A stretch of DNA of 64,000 nt, taken from positions 1 to 64,000 of the forward strand of contig JAFUSV010000131.1 in the NCBI GenBank assembly GCA_017467565.1, given 5' to 3'. The translations under genes were made by a program, and so were the position numbers. This stretch comes from Prevotella sp. GTDB taxonomy: Bacteria; Bacteroidota; Bacteroidia; Bacteroidales; Bacteroidaceae. Shown piece by piece: positions 28,546 through 38,045 of the stretch (its first letter is position 1; every line of letters starts with the position of its first letter). Below the pieces are notes generated by a model. The model worked only from the letters and a program-made list of their open reading frames with translations, did no database searches and had not been told where the DNA came from.

Positions 28546-31500
28546 TTAGAAGGTCACTTGCAGTCCGAAGTTCACCTGACGCATAGAAGGATACTGTCCC
28601 CAGTCTACACCTTGATAGTAGACGTCGCCACAGATGATGTCAGGATCGTAGCCCTTATACTTGGTGAAGGTCAGCAGGTTGGTGCCGCTCACGTACACAC
28701 GTACCTTCTGTATATAAGCCTTGGTGGTCAGCTGCTGAGGCAGGGTGTAGCCCAGCTGCACGTTCTTCAGACGGAAGAAGCTGCCGCTCTCCAGGAAACG
28801 GTCGCTGGCCTTGTTGTTGTCGGTAGAGTTGGCATACATACGGGGATATTCGGTCGAGGGGTTGTCCCATGTCCACGGTGTCACGTCGGCAGGGATGTTG
28901 TCCACGTTGAAGTTGAGCGTGTTCTTGCGCACCTCGTTCAGTATCTTGTTGCCGAAGCGTCCTGCCCAGAACATGTTGAAGTCTATGTTTTTCCACGTGA
29001 AGCTGGCATTCAGGCCCAGCTCGAACTTAGGCATGGGGCTGCCGCACCAGTCGCGGTCGGTGTCGTCTATCTGGCCGTCGCCATTGACGTCGATGTACTT
29101 CACGTCACCAGGCTGGGCATTGGGCTGTATGACCTTGACGGTACCGTCCTCCAGCTTGGTGGTGTACTCCATGATCTCGTCCATCGACTGGAAGATGCCG
29201 TCGGCCTTCAGCAGGTAGAAGTCACTGATAGAGCGGCCCACCTCAGTGCGGGTATAGTCGTTCTGCACGTAGGCATCACCCATGCGGAGCACCTCGTTGC
29301 GTACGGTCGACAGGTTGGCGGCTACGTTATAGTTGAAGTCGCCGATATTGTCGCGCCATCCCAGGTTGAGCTCTATACCCGTGTTGCGCATCTCGCCGTA
29401 GTTGGTCCACAGCGTCGAGATACCCGTACCCCATGACTGCGGCACGTTGAGCAGCAGGTCGGTAGACTTGGCGTTGAACCACTCGAAGGTACCGTAGAGG
29501 CGGCTGTTAAACAGGCTGAAGTCCAGACCGATGTTGGTGGTGGTCTTCGTCTCCCATCCCAGGTCCACGTTCACCTTCGATGACTGTGTGGCACCATAGT
29601 GCACATTCTCGTTGCCCGAAGGTCCGAACACGGCGAAGTAGCCCTCGTAGGGACCGCTGTGGTCTATGGTGGGGATATAGCTGTAGTTGCCCAGTGACTG
29701 CATGTCACCGACCTTACCCCACGAGCCGCGCAGCTTCAGGTTGTCGACGACCTGCTTCAGAGGCTCAAAGAATTTCTCTTCCGAGATGCGCCATCCCAGT
29801 GAGAACGAGGGGAAGTAACCACGACGATGGCTGGGACCGAACTTCGAGCTGCCGTCACTACGGAAGTTGAACTGAGCCAGATAGCGGCCAGCATAGTTGT
29901 AGTCTATACGTCCGATGTACGACAGCTGGCGGCGGCGCTCGGGCTTACCGGCCATGTTGTTCTGCTCGCCCACCAGGTTGATCTCTGCCAGGCCGGGCAC
30001 CTGCTGGTTGTAGCCCTGAGCCTCCAGCCAGTGCCAGTTCACCTCCTCGGCGGTGTGACCTATCATAGCCGTCAGGTTGTGGTCGCCGAACGAGTTCTGG
30101 TAGGTCAGCGTGTTGTCCACGATGATGGTGGCACGCTGGTCGCGGTTGTCAGTGTAGATGTCGTCATAGCGCTGCTCACCCGAGCCCATACGCATTGTGT
30201 AGGCCTTGAAGAAATAGCTGTGGCGGCCCCACCAGGCATCGACACCCACGTTGAACTTATACTTCAGATGCCAGGGCAGCGTCAGCTCGGCAAATAAGTT
30301 ACCGATGATGCGGTCGTTCACACCCGTATTGTCCTCGCGGCGCTGGTTGGCCACAGGGTTCGAGGTGTAGGTGGGGAACTGCTGCGAACCGTAGCCGAAG
30401 CCCGGGTCACCCTTGTGCTTGGCAGGCTCGTCGGGGTCGTAGACGGGAATGACGCTGGGCATCGTGATGGCACCCATGAACGAACCGCCGATGGTCTCCT
30501 TGGTCTTGGTGTGCTGCATCGTGATGTTCTCGCCTATCTTCAGGATGCCGAAGGTGGCATCGGTGTTGATACGGGCGGTGAAGCGCTGGTACCGGGGACT
30601 CTCGAAGACGCCCGTCTGACTCATGTAGCCGGCACCGATGGCCATGTTCACATTCTCAGAGCCCTGCGTGTACATCAGGTTATAGTCCTGCGTGAAGCCC
30701 GTCTTGTAGGTAGCCTTCTGCCAGTCAGTGTTAGGTATCAGCTGTCCCTCGTGAGCCTTGGCCCAGTCCAGTGCGGGCCATTCGGTATTGGCGTTCAGGT
30801 AGGCCTGCTCGTTATATCGCATGAAGTCGGTCGACGACATCATGTCGAGCTTCTTGGGCATGTCGCTGATGCTCCATGTGCCGGTCACCTCCAGCGACGG
30901 TTTGCCGCTACGGCCCTTCTTTGTCTCGATGATGATGACGCCATTGGCACCACGCGCACCGTAGATGGCGGCGGCCGAGGCATCCTTCAGCACCTGCATC
31001 GACTCAATCTCGTTGGGGTTCAGGTGGTTCACGTCGTTCACAATCATACCGTCCAGCACGTAGAGCGGACCTACCGAGTTGAACGAGCCCACACCACGTA
31101 TCTGCACCTTACTCATGGCACCCGGCTCGCTGGTGGTGTTCACCTGTATGCCCGGCACCTGTCCCTGCAGCATCTCGTAGATGTTGGTGGCAGCCGTCTT
31201 CTTGGCTTCCTTCATGTCCACCACGGCCACGGCACCCGTCAGGTCCGACTTCTTCTGCGTACCATAGCCAATGACGACCACGTCCTCGAGCATCTGAGTG
31301 TCCGATTCCATGACCACGTTGACCGTCGTGCGTCCGGCCACGGCTACTGTCTGCTGCACATAGCCCATATAGGTAAATTGCAGCTGGTCGTTCTTGCCTG
31401 CAGCGATCGTGTACTGGCCATCATAGTTAGTGACGGCCATTGCCTGTCCGCCCTGCACTCTGACGGTGACGCCAATGAGCGGCTCACCGTTCTGGGCATC

Positions 31501-31599
31501 CGTCACCGTACCCTTCACCGACTGAGCTTTCAGTCCCAGCGGCAGGCACAGCAACAGCATCAACACGGCAGACTTCCATGTAAAAATAGCTTGTTTCAT
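28546..31599 (-). CDS. SusC-family TonB-dependent transporter (PUL B)
   Basis: A 1017-residue outer-membrane transporter. After the signal peptide comes the regulatory-like domain (VKGTVTDAQNGEPLIGVTVRV), then the plug (VVIGYGTQKKSDLTGAVAVV, ADPTIRGVG-type QIRGVGSFNSVGPLYVLDG) and the barrel, ending QVNFGLQVTF. It is the first gene of PUL B. A -7 promoter element and a perfect palindrome lie just upstream. The imported oligosaccharide cannot be named, because the downstream genes include no clearly assigned hydrolase family. Confidence 0.96.
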   Translation of the reverse strand: MKQAIFTWKSAVLMLLLCLPLGLKAQSVKGTVTDAQNGEPLIGVTVRVQGGQAMAVTNYDGQYTIAAGKNDQLQFTYMGYVQQTVAVAGRTTVNVVMESDTQMLEDVVVIGYGTQKKSDLTGAVAVVDMKEAKKTAATNIYEMLQGQVPGIQVNTTSEPGAMSKVQIRGVGSFNSVGPLYVLDGMIVNDVNHLNPNEIESMQVLKDASAAAIYGARGANGVIIIETKKGRSGKPSLEVTGTWSISDMPKKLDMMSSTDFMRYNEQAYLNANTEWPALDWAKAHEGQLIPNTDWQKATYKTGFTQDYNLMYTQGSENVNMAIGAGYMSQTGVFESPRYQRFTARINTDATFGILKIGENITMQHTKTKETIGGSFMGAITMPSVIPVYDPDEPAKHKGDPGFGYGSQQFPTYTSNPVANQRREDNTGVNDRIIGNLFAELTLPWHLKYKFNVGVDAWWGRHSYFFKAYTMRMGSGEQRYDDIYTDNRDQRATIIVDNTLTYQNSFGDHNLTAMIGHTAEEVNWHWLEAQGYNQQVPGLAEINLVGEQNNMAGKPERRRQLSYIGRIDYNYAGRYLAQFNFRSDGSSKFGPSHRRGYFPSFSLGWRISEEKFFEPLKQVVDNLKLRGSWGKVGDMQSLGNYSYIPTIDHSGPYEGYFAVFGPSGNENVHYGATQSSKVNVDLGWETKTTTNIGLDFSLFNSRLYGTFEWFNAKSTDLLLNVPQSWGTGISTLWTNYGEMRNTGIELNLGWRDNIGDFNYNVAANLSTVRNEVLRMGDAYVQNDYTRTEVGRSISDFYLLKADGIFQSMDEIMEYTTKLEDGTVKVIQPNAQPGDVKYIDVNGDGQIDDTDRDWCGSPMPKFELGLNASFTWKNIDFNMFWAGRFGNKILNEVRKNTLNFNVDNIPADVTPWTWDNPSTEYPRMYANSTDNNKASDRFLESGSFFRLKNVQLGYTLPQQLTTKAYIQKVRVYVSGTNLLTFTKYKGYDPDIICGDVYYQGVDWGQYPSMRQVNFGLQVTF

Positions 31600-31654
31600 G
31601 CGTTACATTATTAAATTATATAAGTTTTATGGTTTTTAGCTACATTTTTCGGGG

Positions 31655-31662
31655 CAAAAGTA
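31655..31662 (-). promoter_or_regulatory. -7 element for PUL B susC
   Basis: The complement reads TACTTTTG followed by CCCC, matching the Bacteroidetes -7 TAnnTTTG. It lies 56 bp before the susC ATG. The -33 element is poor, which would fit a promoter that needs an activator. Confidence 0.6.
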
Positions 31663-31690
31663 CTAAAAAAGCCTCTTCGGCTATAGTAAA

Positions 31691-31722
31691 ATTGACTCAA
31701 TCGATGCAACGATTGAGTCAAT
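31691..31722. promoter_or_regulatory. Perfect 13-bp inverted repeat, candidate operator
   Basis: ATTGACTCAATCG (31691-31703) and CGATTGAGTCAAT (31710-31722) are exact inverted copies with a 6-bp centre. On the minus strand the palindrome sits about 29-60 bp upstream of the -7 element of PUL B susC, a usual place for an activator site. It could also form an RNA hairpin downstream of GH125, but no T-run follows. Confidence 0.6.
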
Positions 31723-31756
31723 CAGCGTATTTCACGGCGTATGACTGCATAACAGA

Positions 31757-31796
31757 GGGGGAGTCGCCACCGGCTCCTTGCCGTCGCGACTCCCCC
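31757..31796 (-). terminator. Hairpin downstream of GH125
   Basis: GGGGGAGTCGC (31757-31767) pairs with GCGACTCCCCC (31786-31796), an 11-bp G/C-rich stem with an 18-nt loop. It lies about 145 nt past the GH125 stop codon. No T-run is seen, so it is a terminator candidate only. Confidence 0.45.
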
Positions 31797-31939
31797 ACTC
31801 TCTTAAATACTAAATAGGTGAAAACTCTGACCAACTCTATAAGTCAGCAAAAAGCATGTCCAAAACAGGTAATAGAATACCCTTAAATCCTAAAATCCTT
31901 AGAAAGAATATCCCTTAAATCCTATGATCCGCAGAATAT

Positions 31940-33412
31940 CTACTGGGCGCGGCGGCAGCGGTTCAGCAGGTCGGCCTTGCCGTCGGCGATGAGCTTGAGG
32001 ATGAGCTCGCCGAAGAGGGTGTTCTGCCAGGCAAACCAGGGACGGGTGTAGTTCGTGGCGTCGTCCTTGTGGAACGACTCGTGGATGAAGCCCGTGCCGG
32101 CATCGGTAGACATGAGCATCTCGATGCAGTGCTGTATCTCGGGATCGTCGCCCGACGTGAAGGCAAGCATCATGATAGACATGGGCCAGGGCATGTCGAG
32201 ACCTACGTGGGGGCCTCCGATGCCTTCGCCTGCCTTACCACGGAAGAAGGCGGGATTGTCCTCGGACCACACGAAGCGGCGGGTGTTCTGATAGATGGGG
32301 TCGTCCATGGGCACATCGCCCAGATAGCCCATAGCCAGGAGCGAGGGCACGTTGGCATCGTCCATGAGCAGGTGTGAGCCGTAGCCGTCGACCTCGAAGG
32401 CGTAGATCTTGCCGTACTTAGGATGCTCAACGACGGCATATTCCCTGAGTGCCCGCTCTACCTGGTCGGCCATCTGCGTGCAACGATCGGCACGGGCCGC
32501 GTCGTGGTTGACCGTAGACAGTATCTCGGCCGACTTGCGCAGCGAGGAGACTGCCATGAAGTTAGAGGGTATGAGGTAGGGGAAGAGCGTGGCATCGTCA
32601 CTGGGACGGAAGAACGAGGCGATGAGTCCGCAGGGCTTGCCGGGATGGCCCCAGCCGTCCCATCCCACGGTGTCGAAGGCGCGGTCGGTGTTGCGCTTGA
32701 AGTGGTAGGGGCCCTTGCCGTCGAAGCGCTGCTGTTCGCGGAAGGTCTGCAGGATGCGGTCGATGGCCGCGAGCCACTCGTCGCCGAAGATGGAGTTGTC
32801 GCCCGTGACCTTCCAGTAGTGGTAGGCCAGGCGTATGGGGTAGCACTCGGAGTCAATCTCGTACTTACGCTCGTGGAGCTCCAGCTTCATGTCGGTCTGG
32901 TCGCGCTGCCACTCGCCGCCTGTGGGGCCGTCGTTGAAGGCATTGGCATAGGGGTCTATGTTGATGCACTTCATCTGTCGGAGTATGACGCCACGTATCA
33001 TCTTGGCCAGCTGGGGGTCTTCGTTGGCAAACTGCACATAGGGCCACACCTGTGCACCCGAGTCGCGCAGCCACATGGCGTGGATGTCGCCGGTATAGAC
33101 AAAGGTGTCGTCGTCGCCGTCCTTCACGCGGTAGTGGACGGTGGTCTCGAGGGTGTTGGGGAAGCAGTTCTCGAACATCCAGGCCAGATAGGGGTTGTCC
33201 TTGAGTATCTTCTTCACCTCGACTATCTTCTGGTCGATGACCTTCGAACGGAAGAGGCGGTCTTTCTCGGCCGGGCGCTTAGACTTGCCTACGGGCGACT
33301 GCTCGGCCGTCATCTTGATGTACTCTGCGCCGTACTCTGCCTGAGCGGCGACGTTGCCCGGGGCCAACATCATGCAGCCGAAGGCGATAAGGGGGAGGAA
33401 TGTCTTATTCAT
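31940..33412 (-). CDS. GH125 exo-alpha-1,6-mannosidase
   Basis: A 490-residue protein of GH125 (formerly DUF1237), inverting enzymes that remove alpha-1,6-linked mannose from chain ends. The signal peptide ends near GNVAAQ, so it is probably periplasmic. Strong family blocks are TGDIHAMWLRDSGAQVWPY, INIDPYANAFNDGPTGG, YEIDSECYPIRLAYHYWK, VDGYGSHLLMDDANVPSLL and GTGFIHESFHKDD. E445 in the last block is the likely catalytic base. The gene follows the fusion gene by 11 bp. It complements GH76 and GH92 of PUL A, 30 kb away. Confidence 0.94.
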   Translation of the reverse strand: MNKTFLPLIAFGCMMLAPGNVAAQAEYGAEYIKMTAEQSPVGKSKRPAEKDRLFRSKVIDQKIVEVKKILKDNPYLAWMFENCFPNTLETTVHYRVKDGDDDTFVYTGDIHAMWLRDSGAQVWPYVQFANEDPQLAKMIRGVILRQMKCINIDPYANAFNDGPTGGEWQRDQTDMKLELHERKYEIDSECYPIRLAYHYWKVTGDNSIFGDEWLAAIDRILQTFREQQRFDGKGPYHFKRNTDRAFDTVGWDGWGHPGKPCGLIASFFRPSDDATLFPYLIPSNFMAVSSLRKSAEILSTVNHDAARADRCTQMADQVERALREYAVVEHPKYGKIYAFEVDGYGSHLLMDDANVPSLLAMGYLGDVPMDDPIYQNTRRFVWSEDNPAFFRGKAGEGIGGPHVGLDMPWPMSIMMLAFTSGDDPEIQHCIEMLMSTDAGTGFIHESFHKDDATNYTRPWFAWQNTLFGELILKLIADGKADLLNRCRRAQ

Positions 33413-33423
33413 ATTTTCAATTA

Positions 33424-36400
33424 CTATCTCTTCACTTTCTTCACTATGCCGGCAGCTGACTGCTGGATGAGGATGCCCCTGACGGACGAGGGGGCACTGA
33501 CGAGTCGGCCGGAGAGGTCGTAGTAGCGCAGGGCACCCGCTGATGCGGAATGCTGCACGTCGATGACGCCGTCAGACTCCGTACCGTAGATATTGGTCAG
33601 CTTCAGGTTGGCCTCGCGCACCTTCGCAGCGTCCATCTTCACCAGTTCGCGGTCGTAGGTCATGATGCCGTTCACCTCGGTCTCCACGTCGCATATCTGC
33701 GTGTAGACGGCGGCGCCGAAGGCGGCGTTGCCCCCATCCTCGGCCGTGGCGTTCTGTGCCAGGGCGAGCACGCTGTTGATACGCTCTACATAGGCACTGG
33801 TGAGCTGTGCCTCGCTGGCATGGTCAGAATAGTTGGTAGTGTTGCGGTCGTACCAGCGGTGACCTTCTATGTTGCGGCCCAGTCCTCCGTATTCGCCCAG
33901 CACGACGGGTCGCTGCGGGTCGTAGAGGTAGATGTGGGGCGGGTTGTCGTAGTCATGCAGGTCGACCATGTCGCCTACGCCCTGCACGTGGTTGCCGCCA
34001 CTGGCTGCGTCGATGAGTCGGGTCGGATCCAGCTCGCGTGTATAGTCGACTATCTGCTTGGTCCTGAACTGACCCCAACTCTCATTGAACGGTGTCCAGA
34101 CGACGATGGAGGGCGTGGAGTAGAACTGCTCGATGATCTCCTTCCACTGACGCTTGAAGTTGGTCTCCACGGCCGAGGTCTGCGTGCCCGTCTTGGTGGA
34201 CCACTCGTGGGTGACCCACGGCTCGTCGGAGCGTCCCAGTCCTGGCATGTCCTGCCATACCATGATGCCCAGACGGTCGCAGTGGTAGTACCAGCGTGCC
34301 GGTTCCACCTTCATGTGCTTGCGTATCATGTTGAAGCCCAAGTCCTTGGCCTTCTGTATGTCGTAGAGCAGGGCCTCGTCGGTAGGTGCCGTGTAGAGGC
34401 CGTCGGGCCAGTAGCCCTGGTCGAGCACACCATTATGGAAGAGGTCGCGGTTGTTGAGCTGCAGGTGCCACTCGCCGTCCTCCAGCTGGCGTGTCGATAT
34501 CTTGCGCATGGCGGCATAGCTCTTCACGTTGTCGACGGTCTGCCCACCCTGTACGAGGGCTATGTCGAGGTCGTAGAGCCAGGGGTTGGTGGGTGTCCAC
34601 AGGCGGGCATTGGGCACGTCGAGCGTGATGTCAGCACCGGGAGCGCCCTGACCCGTAGCCACCGTGGCGCCGCCCATCGTCAGCGTCACCTTCACCTGGT
34701 CGGCGGCAGTAGTATTCACGCCACTGACCTGCACCGTGAGCTTTGACTGGTCTACGTCGGGCGTGGTGCGTACGTCGGTGATGTAGCTGGGAGCTACAGG
34801 TTCGAGCCACACCGTCTGCCAGATGCCCGACACCTGGTTGTAGAAGATGGAGCCTGCGCCGCCGGGGTTGTAGCGCTGCTTACCCACGGGCTGCGTGGCC
34901 TCGTCGGTATTGTCGATGACCAGCACCTCGACGGTGTTCTGGCCGTCCTTCAGCACCTTGGTGATGTCGGCCGAGAAGGCCGAGAAGCCGCCGGTATGGG
35001 TAGTCACCAGCGTGCCGTTGACGTAGACACGTGCCTGGTAGTCGACGGCTCCGAAGTTGAGCACCACGTTGCGCCCCTTCCATGTCTCAGGGATAGAGAA
35101 CGAGCGCTGGTACCACAGGTAGTTGTTCTTGTCGAGGGTGCGCATGACGCCCGAGAGGCTCGACTCCACAGGGAAGGGCACGAGAATCTTGCCGTCCCAC
35201 GCCGTGGGTATCGTTCGCTGTGATGCGCCGGTGAGGGCATAGTCCCACAGTCCGTTCAGGTTCATCCACTCGCCGCGCACCATCTGCGGCCGCGGATATT
35301 CGGGCAGCGGGGCAGCAGGGTCTACCTGACTGGTCCACTGCGTCTTGATCTTGTAGCCCTGAGGTGCCCATCCCGTCTCCTCGCTGGCAGGCAAGTACTT
35401 GTCCATCAGCACCTTCATCCAGTGGCCGCCGATGACCGAACGGGCACGGAAGCCTTTCATGTGGCGACTGTCGGTCCAGTACCAGTCGCACAGAGGCACA
35501 CGGTCGGTGGTCTCGTTGACCCACTTCCACAGCGGGTCGCTGAATTTCACGAAGGTCTCGGTATCGTCAGCCATCGAGGCTGCCCAGATGAGCCAGTCGC
35601 TCTTGGTGTACTTCTCGCGGTTGTCCAGGGGTACGCCCCATGTGTTCATCTTCGTCAGGTAGTACTTCATCTCGCGCTCAATGACCTGCTTGGGGAAGAT
35701 GTTGATGCCCCAAAGCTTGTCCCACACCATATTATATTTAAGGCTCCACGAGCCGCTGCGGTCGAAGGCCAGCTTGTAGTGGTCGCCGTCGCGGGCGTCA
35801 ATCTCCCATATCTGCGCCATCTTGCGGGCCGTGTCCATGTAGCGCTCGGCCTGGTCTTCACGACCGTACATCTTCATAATCTCGGCATAGGCAGCTATGC
35901 CCATGATAGCCTTGATGGAGAGGTTGGCATTGTGTGCCCAGTGTCCGGCAAAGTCGTCGGTGCAGAGCTGCTCGGCAGGGTCCTGTCCGTAGCCTACCAG
36001 ATAGTTAGTCCATCGGCCCAGTATGCTCAGATAGGGTCGCAGCCAGTCGATGTTACCCTCTATGCGTGCTATCTGTGCGGCCAGGATGAGGATGTTTCCA
36101 CTCTCCTCCAGCGGCATGTCGCCACCGTACACCTGTCCATTGGCATGGGGATAGGTGCCCAGGTCGTGGGCGGCCCATTCCTTATTCCAGCCGTGGGCAC
36201 GCTGATACTCCAAGATGGAGAGCATCATGCCCTTCTGCAACGTGGGGTTATAGAGCAGGAACAGGGGTGCCGAGGGATAGGTCAGGTCTACCGTGTTGAC
36301 GCACCCGTTGGAGTTGTTCTCCTTCGAGAAGTACATGATGCGGCCGCCGTCGTCCTGGAACAGCTTGTGGGCAGCCAGCACCTGACGGTACGAACCGGCC

Positions 36401-37920
36401 AGCAGCTCGGCATACTTCTGGTTGCCGGCAGCCAGACCGTCGTCGTAGATGACCTTGTCCTGAGCCTTGCTGCGCTCCATGTACGAGGCATAGTTCTTCT
36501 GATAGTCCTCGAAAGCCTGGAAGATGGTCTTGCCGTCGCGGGCCCAGTAGCCCTTGTAGTTCTTATGGAAATACTGTATGTCGTACACCTCGTCGTAGCC
36601 TATCATCATATAGCTGGCAGCCTGCGCCACCTGTCCGAAGTCGTGACTGTAGGCCAGGGTGGTCATGTAGCAGGGCGTCTGGTTCTTCACCTCTCCGTCG
36701 TAGGCAGCCAACTTGCCCGTCGTGGTGAAGGTGCCCTCCATCGTGGCTGTGGGAGCGACGCTGACCTCACCGTTGACGGCAGGGATGTAGAGGTAGCCCC
36801 AGTCGATGGTGACCATGTCGCCGCCACGCTTCAACACGGGCTGGGCGTTGCTGCCGGCCTTGGCATAGCTGATGCCGTTCTGCGTGACGATGCTGGCATC
36901 GACGGCCTGTGCCGGCTCGTTGACGCAGAGCTGGGGCGTCGTCGACACATAGAACTGCACGTCGTGCTGCTGCCCGTCCGTAGAGCGTACCTGGTAGGAG
37001 ATGTAGTTCACGGGAGTGGATATCAGGTCGAGGTCGTCCATGACCATCGGTGCCGTGAAGACGATGTCGAGCTCCACGGGGCCGCAGGTGAACGTGTAAT
37101 AGGTAGATGTCGCCATGACGTCAACGCTCTTCTGCTGAGCCGTCACGATGTTGGCCCCGGCCTTGAAGACATTCTCAAAGAGGCCGAAGTCGATGTAGGC
37201 TCCACCCGAGGTGTTGTGACAGTGGGCTGCCAGCACATTCTCGCCTACCACCAGCTTGCGCTTCTCGTCGGCCGTCAGCTGATGGGTCTCACCCTGTATC
37301 CATGTCTCGGGCGTGCCTATCACCTGGGTGCCGTTGACATAGAGCTCGAACACATCGTCGTGCGAGAACTGTATCCACAGGTCTTTCTGCAGGTCCTCGG
37401 CCGTCAGCGTCACGGTGCGGCGCACGTAGATGTCAGAGTTGGTGTCCGTCCAGTTGTTGTTGACATTGGGATATTCGCCCGGCGTGCCCCAGGCTGCCTT
37501 CTCCTCCTTCCAGCTGCTGTCGTTGAAGCTACGCTGCGTCCAGTTGGTATTCGACTGCTTGGTATGTGTCACCCGTCCTGTCCACGAACTGCCGGCATCC
37601 GACATCGGGGCTATGGGGTCCAGCAGTATCGACTTGCCGTTGCCCATCCACCGGTAGTTCTGTCCGTCCACGCGCAGCAGTCCCTCCATGGGTTTCTCCA
37701 TGTCGGTCCAGTGGCGCACCGAACCGTCAGTCAGCTTGTCGAAGGGTGACCACAACGAGAAGTAGGGATCATTGACAATAAGCGGCACCGAGGGCAGACG
37801 CAGGTCGGACGTCTTGTAGGGTACAAACACGTCGGCCGTCTGAGCCGATGCTGTCGGCATGGCGGCCGATGCGAGGAGCACCGTGCCAGCCACTACCATC
37901 ATTCTTTTCATGTTCATCAT
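33424..37920 (-). CDS. Glutaminase-A-like / GH2 fusion protein, T9SS tail
   Basis: A 1498-residue secreted protein. Residues 1 to about 840 are a full-length paralogue of the glutaminase-A-like protein at 12590-15097, including the jelly-roll insert and the end ARSVIGGHWMKVLMDK. Without a break it continues into a GH2 enzyme: a sugar-binding domain (NGLWDYALTGAS, LWYQRSFSIPETWKGRNVVLNFGAVDYQ, about 880-1040), an Ig-like domain, and a TIM barrel. The GH2 acid/base is E1280 (WTPFNESWG) and the nucleophile is E1343 (VLGEYGG). A T9SS-type tail ends the protein (LRYYDLSGRLVSAPSS). GH2 covers beta-galactosidases, beta-mannosidases and beta-glucuronidases; I cannot choose among them. It is transcribed with GH125. 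Confidence 0.88.
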   Translation of the reverse strand: MMNMKRMMVVAGTVLLASAAMPTASAQTADVFVPYKTSDLRLPSVPLIVNDPYFSLWSPFDKLTDGSVRHWTDMEKPMEGLLRVDGQNYRWMGNGKSILLDPIAPMSDAGSSWTGRVTHTKQSNTNWTQRSFNDSSWKEEKAAWGTPGEYPNVNNNWTDTNSDIYVRRTVTLTAEDLQKDLWIQFSHDDVFELYVNGTQVIGTPETWIQGETHQLTADEKRKLVVGENVLAAHCHNTSGGAYIDFGLFENVFKAGANIVTAQQKSVDVMATSTYYTFTCGPVELDIVFTAPMVMDDLDLISTPVNYISYQVRSTDGQQHDVQFYVSTTPQLCVNEPAQAVDASIVTQNGISYAKAGSNAQPVLKRGGDMVTIDWGYLYIPAVNGEVSVAPTATMEGTFTTTGKLAAYDGEVKNQTPCYMTTLAYSHDFGQVAQAASYMMIGYDEVYDIQYFHKNYKGYWARDGKTIFQAFEDYQKNYASYMERSKAQDKVIYDDGLAAGNQKYAELLAGSYRQVLAAHKLFQDDGGRIMYFSKENNSNGCVNTVDLTYPSAPLFLLYNPTLQKGMMLSILEYQRAHGWNKEWAAHDLGTYPHANGQVYGGDMPLEESGNILILAAQIARIEGNIDWLRPYLSILGRWTNYLVGYGQDPAEQLCTDDFAGHWAHNANLSIKAIMGIAAYAEIMKMYGREDQAERYMDTARKMAQIWEIDARDGDHYKLAFDRSGSWSLKYNMVWDKLWGINIFPKQVIEREMKYYLTKMNTWGVPLDNREKYTKSDWLIWAASMADDTETFVKFSDPLWKWVNETTDRVPLCDWYWTDSRHMKGFRARSVIGGHWMKVLMDKYLPASEETGWAPQGYKIKTQWTSQVDPAAPLPEYPRPQMVRGEWMNLNGLWDYALTGASQRTIPTAWDGKILVPFPVESSLSGVMRTLDKNNYLWYQRSFSIPETWKGRNVVLNFGAVDYQARVYVNGTLVTTHTGGFSAFSADITKVLKDGQNTVEVLVIDNTDEATQPVGKQRYNPGGAGSIFYNQVSGIWQTVWLEPVAPSYITDVRTTPDVDQSKLTVQVSGVNTTAADQVKVTLTMGGATVATGQGAPGADITLDVPNARLWTPTNPWLYDLDIALVQGGQTVDNVKSYAAMRKISTRQLEDGEWHLQLNNRDLFHNGVLDQGYWPDGLYTAPTDEALLYDIQKAKDLGFNMIRKHMKVEPARWYYHCDRLGIMVWQDMPGLGRSDEPWVTHEWSTKTGTQTSAVETNFKRQWKEIIEQFYSTPSIVVWTPFNESWGQFRTKQIVDYTRELDPTRLIDAASGGNHVQGVGDMVDLHDYDNPPHIYLYDPQRPVVLGEYGGLGRNIEGHRWYDRNTTNYSDHASEAQLTSAYVERINSVLALAQNATAEDGGNAAFGAAVYTQICDVETEVNGIMTYDRELVKMDAAKVREANLKLTNIYGTESDGVIDVQHSASAGALRYYDLSGRLVSAPSSVRGILIQQSAAGIVKKVKR

Positions 37921-37966
37921 TTTCTTACTATTATTTGGTTTTTAGTTTTGCCTATTTTCACGGTTG

Positions 37967-37974
37967 CAAAATTA
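37967..37974 (-). promoter_or_regulatory. -7 element for fusion gene and GH125
   Basis: The complement reads TAATTTTG followed by C, matching TAnnTTTG, 47 bp before the ATG at 37920. A partial -33 (TTGC) lies about 19 bp upstream. Confidence 0.6.
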
Positions 37975-38045
37975 CTCCAAAAAACCGACACACAGCAAGA
38001 CATTCTGACCAAAAAACGAAAATAATTGTTCAAACCCCTCATTTA

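Noticed and set aside
35422..37749. Long open frame (775 codons) on the plus strand opposite the fusion gene
   Set aside because: It is a shadow of a GC-rich, strongly biased coding strand; its translation shows no motif, signal peptide or domain, while the minus frame has clear conserved enzymes.
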